Below, in pieces: positions 36,912-47,508 of a DNA stretch of 64,000 nucleotides. Both the position numbers and the translations under genes were made by a program. Numbering within the stretch: position 1 is the stretch's first letter; each line of letters starts with the position of its first letter. The stretch lies in the NCBI RefSeq assembly GCF_032854445.1, contig NC_088295.1:38923385-38987384 (forward strand), read 5' to 3'. Source of the DNA: Liolophura sinensis (lineage: Eukaryota; Mollusca; Polyplacophora; Chitonida; Chitonidae). Below the pieces are notes generated by a model. It ran no database searches. It saw only the letters and a program-made list of their open reading frames with translations, and was not told the origin of the DNA.

Positions 36912-38039
36912 TCAAGTCTCTGAATCATATTCATATATTGTATCGGAAACACTGAAGCGTACAGACCTTTGACTCGAATGAGTTGATGCAGATCCAAACA
37001 GACGATAGTCTTTACGACGTTTCACCTCAACCGGATGTTTATTTTTTGTTATACACGTTTTCAGGCTGCTAATTCCGTCGAATGAAACGTCTTTTATGTT
37101 CTTACCCGCCGGACGTTTGTCATCGGGCTCTTTTGCTGGTGTCAATTTTATGTCTTTTTCGAATTTTTCCCGAATACGTTTCAGGATGGATTTCCCGCTC
37201 GATTTCTTGGAACTAGCCGAACTGGTCTCTCTGTCACTACACCATGGTTTCTGTGTTACGTCCGAGTTGACCTTTCTGTCGCCACACAATGGTTTTTGTG
37301 TCACGTCCGGGTTGGCCTTTCTATCACACAATGGTTTTTGTGTGACGTCCACGCGGGACACGGCACTTGTTGCTTTCTTTTGTTTGGAGTCTTTTATTAT
37401 AGATTTTAACTCCATTGCATCTTCGTAAACGCTATTTGCCACGCCATTAGGAGGTGCCTTACTTTCAAGCTTGTAATTTGAAACAGAGCGAGTAAACGAC
37501 AATGATCTACGTACTGGTACACCGTTACTAATGAGTTCTGGCTTCAAGTCACATGATTTGTCCACGTGGTAATTATCCGGATGATTCCGCTTTATGTAAT
37601 CCAAGCGTTCGTAAGCGAATCTGTGACGCTGGCTCAATGTCGGTGACGTCATAACGGCAGTCGTAATTTCCAAACAAGTAAGATCAACGGCATTGACACG
37701 TGGTGGCATCGTAGCCTGTGTCACCTGCAAACTGGCCAACGCCGCGGCATTTGCCGAACGTGGTTGTCCCAAAATTCTTCTTCCAGATAGCTGTCTTCGT
37801 TTGGCCTGTTCTCTCCCGACAGCGCTGTTAGAGCGGGACAAAGCTGGAAGAAGTCCCACACTAGAATGATTCATCCTGTGTTGTAGCAACCGCTCAAATT
37901 CCGTCTTTCTCTGGAAAACACTTCGCCATGAGAACTGAGAAGCTGAAGAGCCATCGAAGACAGGAACAACATCTGTTAGCGATTTTCCACGGCGAATGGT
38001 CCGAGCATTGACGGCCGGTACTTCGGACAGCCTCTCCAT
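36912..38039 (-). CDS. single-exon ORF C: 375-residue basic protein with internal repeats
   Basis: The frame is open up to 38093, but the first ATG is at 38039, just after a GTTAAG that could be a splice acceptor, so the start is uncertain by a few residues. The product is basic and Ser-rich, with no signal peptide or membrane segment. A Leu/Ile-containing stretch near residues 125-155 (NAVDLTCLEITTAVM) and the following RHRFAYERLDYIKRNHPDNY look the most ordered. Three near-copies of a 15-17 residue unit containing DVTQKPLC follow in the second half (DNA about 37244-37357). The C-terminus is RSVRFSVSDTIYEYDSET. The G+C content exceeds the flanks. The family is not recognised. Confidence 0.75.
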   Translation of the reverse strand: MERLSEVPAVNARTIRRGKSLTDVVPVFDGSSASQFSWRSVFQRKTEFERLLQHRMNHSSVGLLPALSRSNSAVGREQAKRRQLSGRRILGQPRSANAAALASLQVTQATMPPRVNAVDLTCLEITTAVMTSPTLSQRHRFAYERLDYIKRNHPDNYHVDKSCDLKPELISNGVPVRRSLSFTRSVSNYKLESKAPPNGVANSVYEDAMELKSIIKDSKQKKATSAVSRVDVTQKPLCDRKANPDVTQKPLCGDRKVNSDVTQKPWCSDRETSSASSKKSSGKSILKRIREKFEKDIKLTPAKEPDDKRPAGKNIKDVSFDGISSLKTCITKNKHPVEVKRRKDYRLFGSASTHSSQRSVRFSVSDTIYEYDSET

Positions 38040-39802
38040 GTCTTCCTTAACAACCCAATAGAAACTATATTGATCACAACTTTTACCCGTCAATTAGCTG
38101 GAGAACGCTAAAATACATCCCGCGCCCGTATACGTGAAAAATTGCGCCAATAAAAATAGGTCTTGATGCTGATATGGGTGGATGGAGTGGTTAGACCATC
38201 TGTGGTGGTTCTCCTGTTATAATAACTTTACACGCTAATATTACCCTTAGTCACCTATAGCCACTGTTGTCTTCCACGTTGTTTTACGTTATACCCTATA
38301 CCCTCACGACGACGAACGAGAACTTTAGCTGCTTAAAGCCTCATACATGTTTTACGGGTTTCAAATGGGGACAATGGGGCCATAAATAATTTCTCTGACA
38401 TTCCAGTAAGATCACTGGAACGTCAGCGGATGGCTATAACTCCATGCTGAAGACGTCCTGGGTTTAATGCCCACAGTCAAACATACAATTGCTAAGACCG
38501 AAATAGCTTTCTCTATATATTTATTGTCGATGCAGTGTTGATTTTGCCTCTGTAAAATGAACGAGGACGATGAAAGGATGGGGACAGGAAGTAAGAAGGG
38601 AAACTTTCATCTGGCAGAAACGATTTCTGTTTTTCATGGCGGTGTGTTCTGACCTTTGACGCTATGACAACCAACATCTCCACATTAAATAGTTTGCATT
38701 TTAACAAAACCTCGCCAAATAATTCACCTTACTCTGTAAGTGTCATGAAAGTAAAACTATAGATATATGAATATGTGCATATAGTTTAACAGTTTTCGTA
38801 CACAGAAATGTTCATATATCATCTAATACGGGATCATGCTGCGCAGTAAAATCTGACTTTAAGTAAACATATCCCTGTATGATGATAAATAATTAGGTCT
38901 AACAGAATTATACACGCTCCTTCAATTATAGTCCGAATAATAGTAGGACGATGCTAATTAGACAATGTCAATATCTTTTCTCTGTTGCCTTTGTCAATAC
39001 GCTGGGACGGCTAACATCGGTCATTGTGTATATCCGATTCAACCAGGCTGACCTGTAATCAAATGTGCTGGTCAATACAGCGGTCTCTAACTGGGTCAAA
39101 GAGACCGATGCTCTTTGCAAATTATAGGTCATCGATTGACTTACGCTATTGTCTATGTATACACCACAAATTATTCCGGTTTACACAAAAGACGCAGAAA
39201 AATGTATTTTGGTATCGACCAAAACTCATGTTCTCTTTATATCATAAATATTCATGTCCTCTTTGTGATATAAATATTCATGCATGCATCAGCGGAGAGT
39301 CGCTACTTCTGCTTTCTGTAAGCTTCGACCTAGCATTTGCTATTCACATCATTACAAGATCATGCATTTTATATATATGTTTTTAATTATGCCATACAAC
39401 ACGATTATTCTTTAATCTAGGCGCGAAAACAGACATTCTTACTAGCTGTCAACCAAAATGGACGCTCTGGGTCAAAAATCCCAAGGTCAGTTCCCAAAGC
39501 AACTTTCAACACGAATCACAAAAGAAGAAAAGAAAGGAAGTGTATAAATTACGAAATTTGAACTGATTACTGAAAATAGAAGCAGTCAACAGTTTTCATT
39601 GGTGAGGGAAAGGTTCGAGGAATATTCTAGGCGAATGAAATGAATCAGCGTACCGGTAGATAAATATTGTGCGTGCTAGTTCATCTTGTCGATGATCAAA
39701 ATATGTTTTGATCTTTGATTGCAAAAGATTTTGTATCCAACGTGACGATCTAATTCCATACAGTGAATTTATTCGGCCCTTAGCCATATATTGATAGGAG
39801 TA
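38040..39802. other. intergenic, no gene recognised
   Basis: It carries one copy of the GAAAACAGACATTC dispersed phrase near 39427. The promoter of ORF C should be near 38.1 kb but no element stands out. Confidence 0.45.
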
Positions 39803-40073
39803 TTTATTTATTTATTTATTTGATTGGTGTTTTACGCCGTACTCAAGAATATTTCACTTATACGACAGCGGCCAGCATTATGGTGGGTGGAAACCGGGCA
39901 CAGCCCGGGGGAAACCCACGACCATCCGCAGGTTGCTGTCAGACCTTCCCACGTACGGCCGGAGAGGAAGCCAGCATGAACTGGACTTGAACTCACAGCG
40001 ACCGCATTGGTGAGAGACTCCTGGGTCATTACGCTGCGCTAGCGCGCTAACCGACTGAGCCACGGAGGCCCCT
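39803..40073 (-). repeat. tRNA-derived SINE, major family, full length, with target duplication
   Basis: The best copy in the window. On the minus strand it reads GGGGCCTCCGTGGCTCAGTC, the A-box region with GCGCGCTAGCGCAGCG, GAGTTCAAGTCC, the body, the GCCCGG-rich conserved block, GTGAAATATTCTTGAGTACG and an (AAAT)n tail. Direct repeats TTGATAGGAGTA at 39791-39802 and 40074-40085 flank it, proving retroposition at this site. Confidence 0.97.
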
Positions 40074-40223
40074 TTGATAGGAGTAAAACGTTACTTAAAT
40101 AAATACAACACTATACGCAATCCCTAAGTTGTTAACGGTTTTCATCTTCAGTCATGCAGTAAATAAATGAGAATGTTTACACCTTACTATGTCTCTATCA
40201 CGTTTTAAAACCAGATAAACATT

Positions 40224-40378
40224 TGATTGGATTTATTTACCTGGCTTATTACGCCTTACTCAAGAATATTTCACTTATACGACGTCGGCCAGCATCATGG
40301 TGAGAGAAAACCGAGCAGAGCACTGGGGAAACCCACTACCATCTGCAGGTTGCTGAGAGACCTTCCAGCGTACCATTT
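40224..40378 (-). repeat. SINE, major family, tail half
   Basis: The tail CTCAAGAATATTTCACTTAT and the middle are present in diverged form. It stops before the tRNA head. Confidence 0.85.
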
Positions 40379-40452
40379 GACTTGAATCAACATATCCAAT
40401 TCCATGTGCCTCGCTAATACCAATCCACAAATATTTACTGTTCTTCATTTTT

Positions 40453-40668
40453 GGGGCCTCCGTGACCAGAGCGTGCTATAGTGCAGCACAGAGGCACAGA
40501 AGCCTCTCACCAATCCGGTCGGAGCGAGCCAAACTCACGTTGCTTCTGTTTGTTTCCTCCGGGCTCTGCCCGCTTTACACCCACCAAATAATGCTAGCCG
40601 CCATTGTATATATATATACGTGAAATATTCTGCAGTACGGCGTAAAACACCAATCATAAAAGTAAATA
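40453..40668 (+). repeat. SINE, major family, diverged, deleted head
   Basis: GGGGCCTCCGTGACCAGAGC shows the start with part of the A-box region lost. The tail GTGAAATATTCTGCAGTACG is clear, with a small TA expansion before it. Confidence 0.82.
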
Positions 40669-43074
40669 GCAACAGGAGTTCAGGTGAACACAATATACGT
40701 ATAAAACAACTTCATGGGTATTGATGATAGGTTTTAGTATTAAAGTATAATCCGAAAAGTTCACATGAAACATCATCACGTCTGTATCTATGTAAAAAAA
40801 AAATGCATATGGAAAACAATAGGAGATATAGCCCGGACACAAATACGGACTAACAGACATATGTGGGTCCCGACAAATCTTCACCTCTGCATCTGTGCAT
40901 CCACCAAGAATAAAATTTGAATATGGAAAACCATTAGAGTTGTAATCTGAACACTAGGTTTATGCCAATATAGCTATATACTAGACATCAGGGAAATAGA
41001 AATCTGGTTACCATGGCAACCACAGAAATGGACAAACGTTAATCGCGACACATCATCATCTGTGTATCTATATATCCACCAAAAAATTGAAACTCTATGT
41101 AGAAAAGAGTTGCTCTAGTGATCTGGTGACCATGGCAAGCGCTGAAACGGACGAATGTGAGTCGCGACACAATGTCATCTATGTATCGACAGTTGCAGTT
41201 GCAGGCCCGGAGTATATAATGGTGATCTGGTTACCAAGACAACAGTGGAAATAAACGAACGTGAGTCATGGCACATCACACATCCGTAAATACATGCATG
41301 TAGCCACCAAAAATTAAAACTGCACAAGGAAAACAGTTTGATATATAGCCTGGACACAAATACAGACCGACAGACGGACGAAATCGCTATAATATAAAAC
41401 GGTCCGCCATATAAAAAGTAAATAAATAAATATTCGACTGTTCTTATGACGAGCTCAGATTTATTGTAAATGAACTTGCAAAACGGTTCACATCAACGTG
41501 TTGGCAGAAAAATAAGAATTTGTTAGCTTGATGTTCAACGTCACTTTCGACAATAGGCTACTTCAGTCCTATCCCGATTGCGCTTCCTTAACCTGTCTCA
41601 TTGCGGACATGTCGATACAAAACAAATGGCATTTAAGTCTACACTAAAGCTGACACGGGGCTTATGTCCCGTATTCTAGACTTTTGAACAAGTGGCACCA
41701 GAGATTTAACTGACCTATCCCCTATCCCGCCATACAAGGGGGTTACCAAGCTGGTCAGTACCTATTTTAAAGCCACGGACATGCGTACGTTTTACATGCC
41801 TGTAAAATTGTCGTTCTCAAATATTTGCTTTTCTTCATAATGAACCCCTAGGTTGAAAAAAAAAACAACAAAAAAAAAAAACAAAAACAAATATAATATC
41901 AGCTCACATTGTAGATTTGGAATAGCAAGGTTACCAAAGAGCTTGTCTGTCGGAGGAACATGAACGCAAAACTTCAACTCAATAAAAGTCTTAATATTTA
42001 CCTTATCACGTATTATAATACACAACAGAGTTCCTGTGCTTTACATGTTTTCAAAACATGAGCTCAATACTGGAGATACAACTTCTAACATTTACCTTAA
42101 TATTGACTCTACTATACACAAGACACTAAGTCGTTAATTTCATACAAATTACACACGATTAATAATATGCACATAGGTCATTAACTATGGAACATCCGTC
42201 TTGTGTTATTGTGTTTTACAAATATGTAAAACTGGAGATCGATACATACAATACTTTTTAAGACACTACCCCTTACAGTTACTTTAACATTGCATGCATT
42301 CAGAGTTGTGGTACGATAAAATACACAGAGATGACCATACAAGGCCGGCGTATATCCCGAAGGTATCTGTTGTAGCAGACCAGTCCCAAGGCTTACTCAT
42401 TTACAGTACAGGCGCTATACTGCTTCGTTGGAGCATCATGAAGAAGACACCAGACATGATGCCATATACAGTAAATATACACATGGACATCGTTTCGACG
42501 ATGACACTTGGCCAGTAACCACCCCTTACGCTGAGCAGGTTTTATTCCAATCATGAGAGTATGGTGAGATGGTTATCTGATTAGATAGTAACGTTGAAAA
42601 TGGAATTGCTGTTCTGGGCCGTCTCATGAAGGGTACTTGACGTTATGTTGAGCTTAGCTAGGTGCATTTTACATTTCTACAACACATAACTCGCTCTACA
42701 CATTTTATTATCATGCAATTTAAACACATTACTTGACAGTGAACGGTAAACATATACCTGGGAAATTGACACAGGTTTGTTAAATTTTTATTTACAGTTT
42801 TTTCTTTTATAAATGCAAGATAAATTCAGACACATTTTTAACACGGACAGATTTTTTTTACATAAAAGCACTTTCACTGGTACATGATTTGTGAGGCATA
42901 TCATATGCAGAATTGTGGGTACAACTGGCGTAAATTGTAAAATCCCCATTTACAGACCGACTTCAACATTCTACATGAACATACGAAATTTTCAAATGGT
43001 CGAAATTCCTTTAAAAAGTTTACCATCAAGAGGTCAATTTGAGTCACACGTAGTTTTGGATTCCTGTAAGAAAA
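40669..43074. other. intergenic, no gene recognised
   Basis: At 40.68-41.4 kb several loosely repeated phrases (for example GGTTACCATGGCAA / GGTGACCATGGCAA and CGACACATCATCATCTGTG-like text) suggest an old tandem repeat of roughly 120-130 bases. No coding evidence. Confidence 0.4.
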
Positions 43075-44072
43075 AGCCCTACTTCGAAATCAAACGAGTA
43101 CGTTTACATTATATTTTATAAATCATAAATTGCAGATTATTATAATTTACAACTTATAATTTCCTAAACGAAATTTAAGAGAGCATTATAATAAGTTCTT
43201 GCTTGAAGTAATATACATCACGCACGAAAAATAAAATATTTCAGCTTTAAAATGATCTCGAAATAATATTCGAAAGTATTGTATATGCATAAACAAGCAA
43301 AAAGTTGCAAGAAAATTGTCGAAGTCGAGTAAACAGATGCATACAAACCCCAAAAAACACTTCTGGGGCCATACTTAGCTCATTCCAATTATAAAGTAAA
43401 ATTTCAGTAGAAACACACTTCGTTAAGATCCTATCAATAAGTTAAGGACAGAAAACAATGCGTCTAGGACCAGATTGTCAAAATTCATTGAGTTCAATGT
43501 TTTCTGAAAACCAACGAAAGACAGTATAACTCGAAACTTGGGGGATACTTATCATCTATCAGCCCTACTTCGAAATCAAACGTGTACGCTCACATTATAA
43601 TTTATAAATTGCAGTGTATTACGATTTATAACTTATAAGTTCCGAAACGAAATTTTAAGACAGCTCTATAATCAGTTTTTGCTTGAAGTAATATACATCA
43701 CGCACGAAAAATAAAACGTTTCATCTCTGAAAGGATCTCGAAATAATATTCGAAAGTACTGTACATGCATAAACAAGCAAAAAGATACAAGTTCATGTAG
43801 AATTGTTGAAGTCGAGTAAACAGATGCATACAAACATCAACAAACACTTCTGGGGCCATGTTGTAAACCATACTTAGCTCATTCCAATCATAAAGTAAAA
43901 TTTCAGTAGAAACACACTTCGTTAAGATCCTGTCAATAACTTAAGGACAGAAAACAATGCGTCTAGGACCAGATTGTCACAACTCATTGAGTTCAGTATT
44001 TTCTGATAACAGACACCCGATCCAGCAAAACACAGTAAAACTCGAAATCTGGGGGATATTTATCATCTATCG
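43075..44072. repeat. tandem duplication, two copies of about 0.5 kb
   Basis: Copy 1 (43075-43560) and copy 2 (43561-44072) both start AGCCCTACTTCGAAATCAAA and both contain ATATACATCACGCACGAAAA and AACAATGCGTCTAGGACCAG. Copy 2 has small insertions. It lies downstream of ORF D. It is AT-rich and noncoding. Confidence 0.93.
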
Positions 44073-44640
44073 GCGAAAACGAAAACACAGTACAGGGAGA
44101 GAAACACAGATGATAAATATCTCACAGCGCACGAAAAAAGGTGACAAAACTTAACAAAATTGTGTCTTTACAGAAATGACGGCCAGCCATAGTACAAAGA
44201 TCGTGCGAAAATGATCAACTCATCCTGATCACAGTGACACATAACTTAAAAGAAACGAAAGACCAGGAAAACATGAAATACAATTCAGCCAACGGAAACA
44301 ATCGTAGTCGAAAGTTGTTCGAATAAACAACAGAAATGTATATCATTCCAAAAACGAAAGATTTCTTACATAGAAAAAATGGAAATAACTTGAAATGTAA
44401 GTAAGGGCTGCAAGAATATGCGAGAAAATAACATATCCCTTTCCTTATCTGTGATTTCGATTTTCAAGAAAAGCACTTCTTGCCATCCTTTGCAAGGGTT
44501 CTTTAAATCTCGGAACACAAATATTGCCGCAACTTTGTAAGTTAGCAAAATATCGTTAACGAAACCAACAAACATAATATTTACATTGGCACGTAAGAGT
44601 TAAATAATCAGGAACAAAGGACATTTCTCCTGGACTTCTC
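44073..44640. other. 3' flank of ORF D, no gene recognised
   Basis: Probably 3' UTR of ORF D in part. No canonical minus-strand AATAAA was found close to the stop codon. Confidence 0.4.
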
Positions 44641-45666
44641 TCAGAGGAAACTGGTAACACTGGTTTGTGTGACGGTATACTTGTCTCTGTTTGTCACTAA
44701 CGTGGACGAGCCGATTCGGGTGGAAATGGGGTCCATGGGAGAAAAGTGTCGATCCCGTGGGCCATTCATCATGTATATTCCCGAGTCAGATTTGATTCGG
44801 TAATAGGAGTTGCCACTCTTTCCAGACGTGGAACGTTCCTTATGGTGCCGAAGTCCATCCAGATATGCACAAACCTTTTCCTGGTAAGAATTCTGTTCCA
44901 GAGGAATTTGTGGAAGAAATGACTTCTCATCTATCTGACGTTTCCTAGGGAAGTAGTAGTTCTCCATCTCTTCGGGGTTGTCAAACATCCTCGGTTGTTT
45001 GTGGTTCGTCGCGAAGTTGTTTCTCTTGTTCAAATAGTCTGTTTTAACGTTTAGGTAATTATTAACCTTGTCCACGTTAAGGAACTTTTCTGTTCTGGCG
45101 CGGAAAAAGGCGGATATTGAACTATCAGATTTACACTTGTTGAATTTGAGAGAAGCAGACGACATAGTGCTTGAGACTTCATTCTTCTTCTGGTTTTTGA
45201 TGATTTTTCTCGCGGGAAAATGCGAAGTGGCTTTGTCATACGACGGTCTAATGGACATGTGGTTCTGAATATCAATCTGATTGGTCACCGCTTTCGGTTT
45301 GGTAGAACTGGACATACGAGGAGTCATGCTGGCCGTATTGTAAAACGATATGTTATTCCGCAATGGCTTTTGCTGCTTTTGTTGACATTTTATGGACAAA
45401 TTTTTCGATAGATCCGCCACTTCTTGTTCGCGACATCGCTGAGAAATGTCGTGCAGCATTTGCTGGTGCTTGCCCAAGCGTCGCTTCTCGAAGCTGTCAG
45501 AAAGTTCCAAAATGGCCGCCTTTTCTGGTGTGGGTAAACGACGGTTCCGTGCTCGGATTTCGTTCACATCGTGGATCAAGTTACATTTCTTTCGATCCGA
45601 GTCATTCCTTGGCGATGTCGGTGGATCATTGACCGGAATGGTGGTTTGGAACAACTTGGCCACCAT
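44641..45666 (-). CDS. single-exon ORF D: 341-residue basic protein of unknown function
   Basis: An open frame from ATG at 45666 to TGA at 44641, with clearly higher G+C than the very AT-rich flanks. The product is rich in Lys, Arg, Ser, Asn and Gln. Residues about 45-110 are charged and helix-prone (PEKAAILELSDSFEKRRLG, then a Gln/Arg-rich run), possibly a coiled coil. A Tyr/Asn-containing middle (KFLNVDKVNNYLNVKTDYLN) follows, and a Ser-rich C-terminus contains KSDSGIYMM. No signal peptide, membrane segment or catalytic motif is visible. The overlapping ORFs on the other strand lack such composition and are shadows. The family is not recognised; it resembles A, B and C only in style (single exon, basic, disordered). 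Confidence 0.75.
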   Translation of the reverse strand: MVAKLFQTTIPVNDPPTSPRNDSDRKKCNLIHDVNEIRARNRRLPTPEKAAILELSDSFEKRRLGKHQQMLHDISQRCREQEVADLSKNLSIKCQQKQQKPLRNNISFYNTASMTPRMSSSTKPKAVTNQIDIQNHMSIRPSYDKATSHFPARKIIKNQKKNEVSSTMSSASLKFNKCKSDSSISAFFRARTEKFLNVDKVNNYLNVKTDYLNKRNNFATNHKQPRMFDNPEEMENYYFPRKRQIDEKSFLPQIPLEQNSYQEKVCAYLDGLRHHKERSTSGKSGNSYYRIKSDSGIYMMNGPRDRHFSPMDPISTRIGSSTLVTNRDKYTVTQTSVTSFL

Positions 45667-46386
45667 TATGCTCGGATTTCATCAATTCTTTCTTTTATCC
45701 AGTTGCGTTCGGTGCCTTATCCAATATTTTCCCCAATTTCCAGAGAGTACATATCGGTAGGTTTTCGTGTACATTACACCTCAGCCTGGTAAAAGCGTAT
45801 AGGTCTTCACTGTTGGATAGCTAAACACAAACTGTCGCCACTACAAACTTTGGCTATGCTGTACGCCAAGATTAACACAGCATTCGTCGGTCAGATTACA
45901 CGGGATTTAAGAACAAAGTCTTCAAATCTACTTACTTAACGGACCATAGACTAAGTCCTGAACGCTCTATGTGCTAGTTTGCAGCAGGTTTCCGTGTAAC
46001 TGGAGGTCACACACAACTTAAAGACGCAAGGCCATGCAGGCTTTTACCTTCAAATTAAACAACCAATCTGTTATATATCCACTTATATATATATCTTTGC
46101 CTTGACTCTGGCTTATTATACCGGATAAACCCGTAACTTGGTGTTTTCGTGCACCATACATTATATAAAAATAACGCACAAGTAGTTTTACCAACACAAA
46201 ACATTCACTAGACCATTTTATGATTCACAAATGAACAGCAAAAGTGAAAGGCTAACCCATCTCATTTTTTGGTACCTGACAAAGTGAACACAACATTTTC
46301 CTACACAAATACAGTTTTCGCTCTTTATTCGTTTGTTTTTGCATCTTGTTTTATGAAACAAATCTTCAACAAATAAAATTTATTTA
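45667..46386. other. intergenic, upstream of ORF D
   Basis: It should contain the ORF D promoter. A TATATATAT tract near 46084-46092 is the only TATA-like feature. No gene seen. Confidence 0.4.
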
Positions 46387-46557
46387 CGATTTATTTGACT
46401 TTATTTTTACACTGTACTCAAGAATATTTCACTTATACGACGGCGGCCAGCATTATGGTGGGAGGAAACCAGGCAGAGCCCAGAGGAAACCGACGACCAG
46501 ATTCCTGGCAGACCTTCCCACGCAGGGCCGGAGAGGAAGCCAGCATGAGCTGGATCA
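46387..46557 (-). repeat. SINE, major family, partial
   Basis: The tail ACTCAAGAATATTTCACTTA, the GGCGGCCAGCATTATGG middle and GGAGAGGAAGCCAGCATGAG are present; the tRNA head is absent. A second short scrap of the tail is at about 46685-46715. Confidence 0.85.
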
Positions 46558-47264
46558 GAGGAGGTACAAATACAATAAGACGTTCATGTAAAGTTGAAGT
46601 TCATTATTCTGGGATAGTCTTCCTTAAGCACATGAACATATCTTAACACATTCTTTTCATCAATTCAAATGACCAAATGACTGGCGTCAAGAATATTTCA
46701 TTTATATGAGGGCGACAAGGCAGTCAGAGTGCAGGAATTCGCAATGGCGAATACCGAGAGTAAAGCGCCATACTATTCATTTTTTGCTCTGTTCTAATCA
46801 TGTCATATTATATATCATAATCATCAAGAGCATTGGGCAGTTGGTCAGGTATGCTGGAAGAGAGTCAAGCACATCAGGCTAAAGCTTGTAATCAGTAAAT
46901 CTGAATAGAAGCAAAAGGAGGCAGATTTTTTAGCATACCTTTAATAAATGTACACCCATATGCAAAGATTAACCTACTTATGATTAACATCGACCAATAG
47001 ACGTTGTGGGAAAATTCTGAATTGCTTAGTACAGCTACACATTGTCTGCTCTAAATAGAAGTCTTCTTTTTGTCTCGTACCTGTTGTTCTGATGATCTGG
47101 GATGGCTGATACAAATTAATTACCCACAATAAAGATTTCAGCATCATTGCTGTACATGTACAAAGCATCAGCATCTAACATTGGAACTGAACATGATCAG
47201 TAAATGAGGTGTCTGATATCCCGTACACTGCATCAGTAATATAAACAGACCAGATATTGGGCTG
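46558..47264. other. intergenic, no gene recognised
   Basis: Between the SINE and the ZNF593 polyadenylation signal. No supported ORF. Confidence 0.45.
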
Positions 47265-47270
47265 TTTATT
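47265..47270 (-). promoter_or_regulatory. polyadenylation signal of ZNF593, inside a decayed minisatellite unit
   Basis: AATAAA on the minus strand, 210 bases past the stop. The surrounding TAGAATAAACAG aligns with CAGAATCAACAG, the start of the 47-bp repeat unit, so the hexamer looks like one C-to-A change in a sixth, decayed copy. Confidence 0.6.
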
Positions 47271-47273
47271 CTA

Positions 47274-47508
47274 CATTGTATATTGCACTGCCTAGGTATC
47301 CATGAGTCCAGTTGATTCTGCACTGTATATCGTACTGCCTCGGTATCCACGGGTCCTGTTGATTCTGCATTGTATATCGTACTGCCTCGGTATCCATGAG
47401 TCCAGTTGATTCTGCATTGTATATTGTACTGCCTAGGTATCCATGAGTCCAGTTGATTCTGCATTGTATATTGTACTGCCTAGGTATCCATGAGTCCTGT
47501 TGATTCTG
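47274..47508 (-). repeat. 47-bp minisatellite overlapping the ZNF593 stop codon, five copies
   Basis: Exactly five 47-bp units (5 x 47 = 235). On the minus strand each begins CAGAATCAACWGGACYCRTG and runs on through GATACC(T/G..)AGGCAG to ATATACARTG. The first unit (47462-47508) encodes the last nine residues and the TAG stop of ZNF593; the other four lie in the 3' UTR. Confidence 0.95.

Noticed and set aside
45068-45792. Several plus-strand ORFs opposite ORF D
   Set aside because: Overlapping shadows of the minus-strand frame, with incoherent composition and no splice context.
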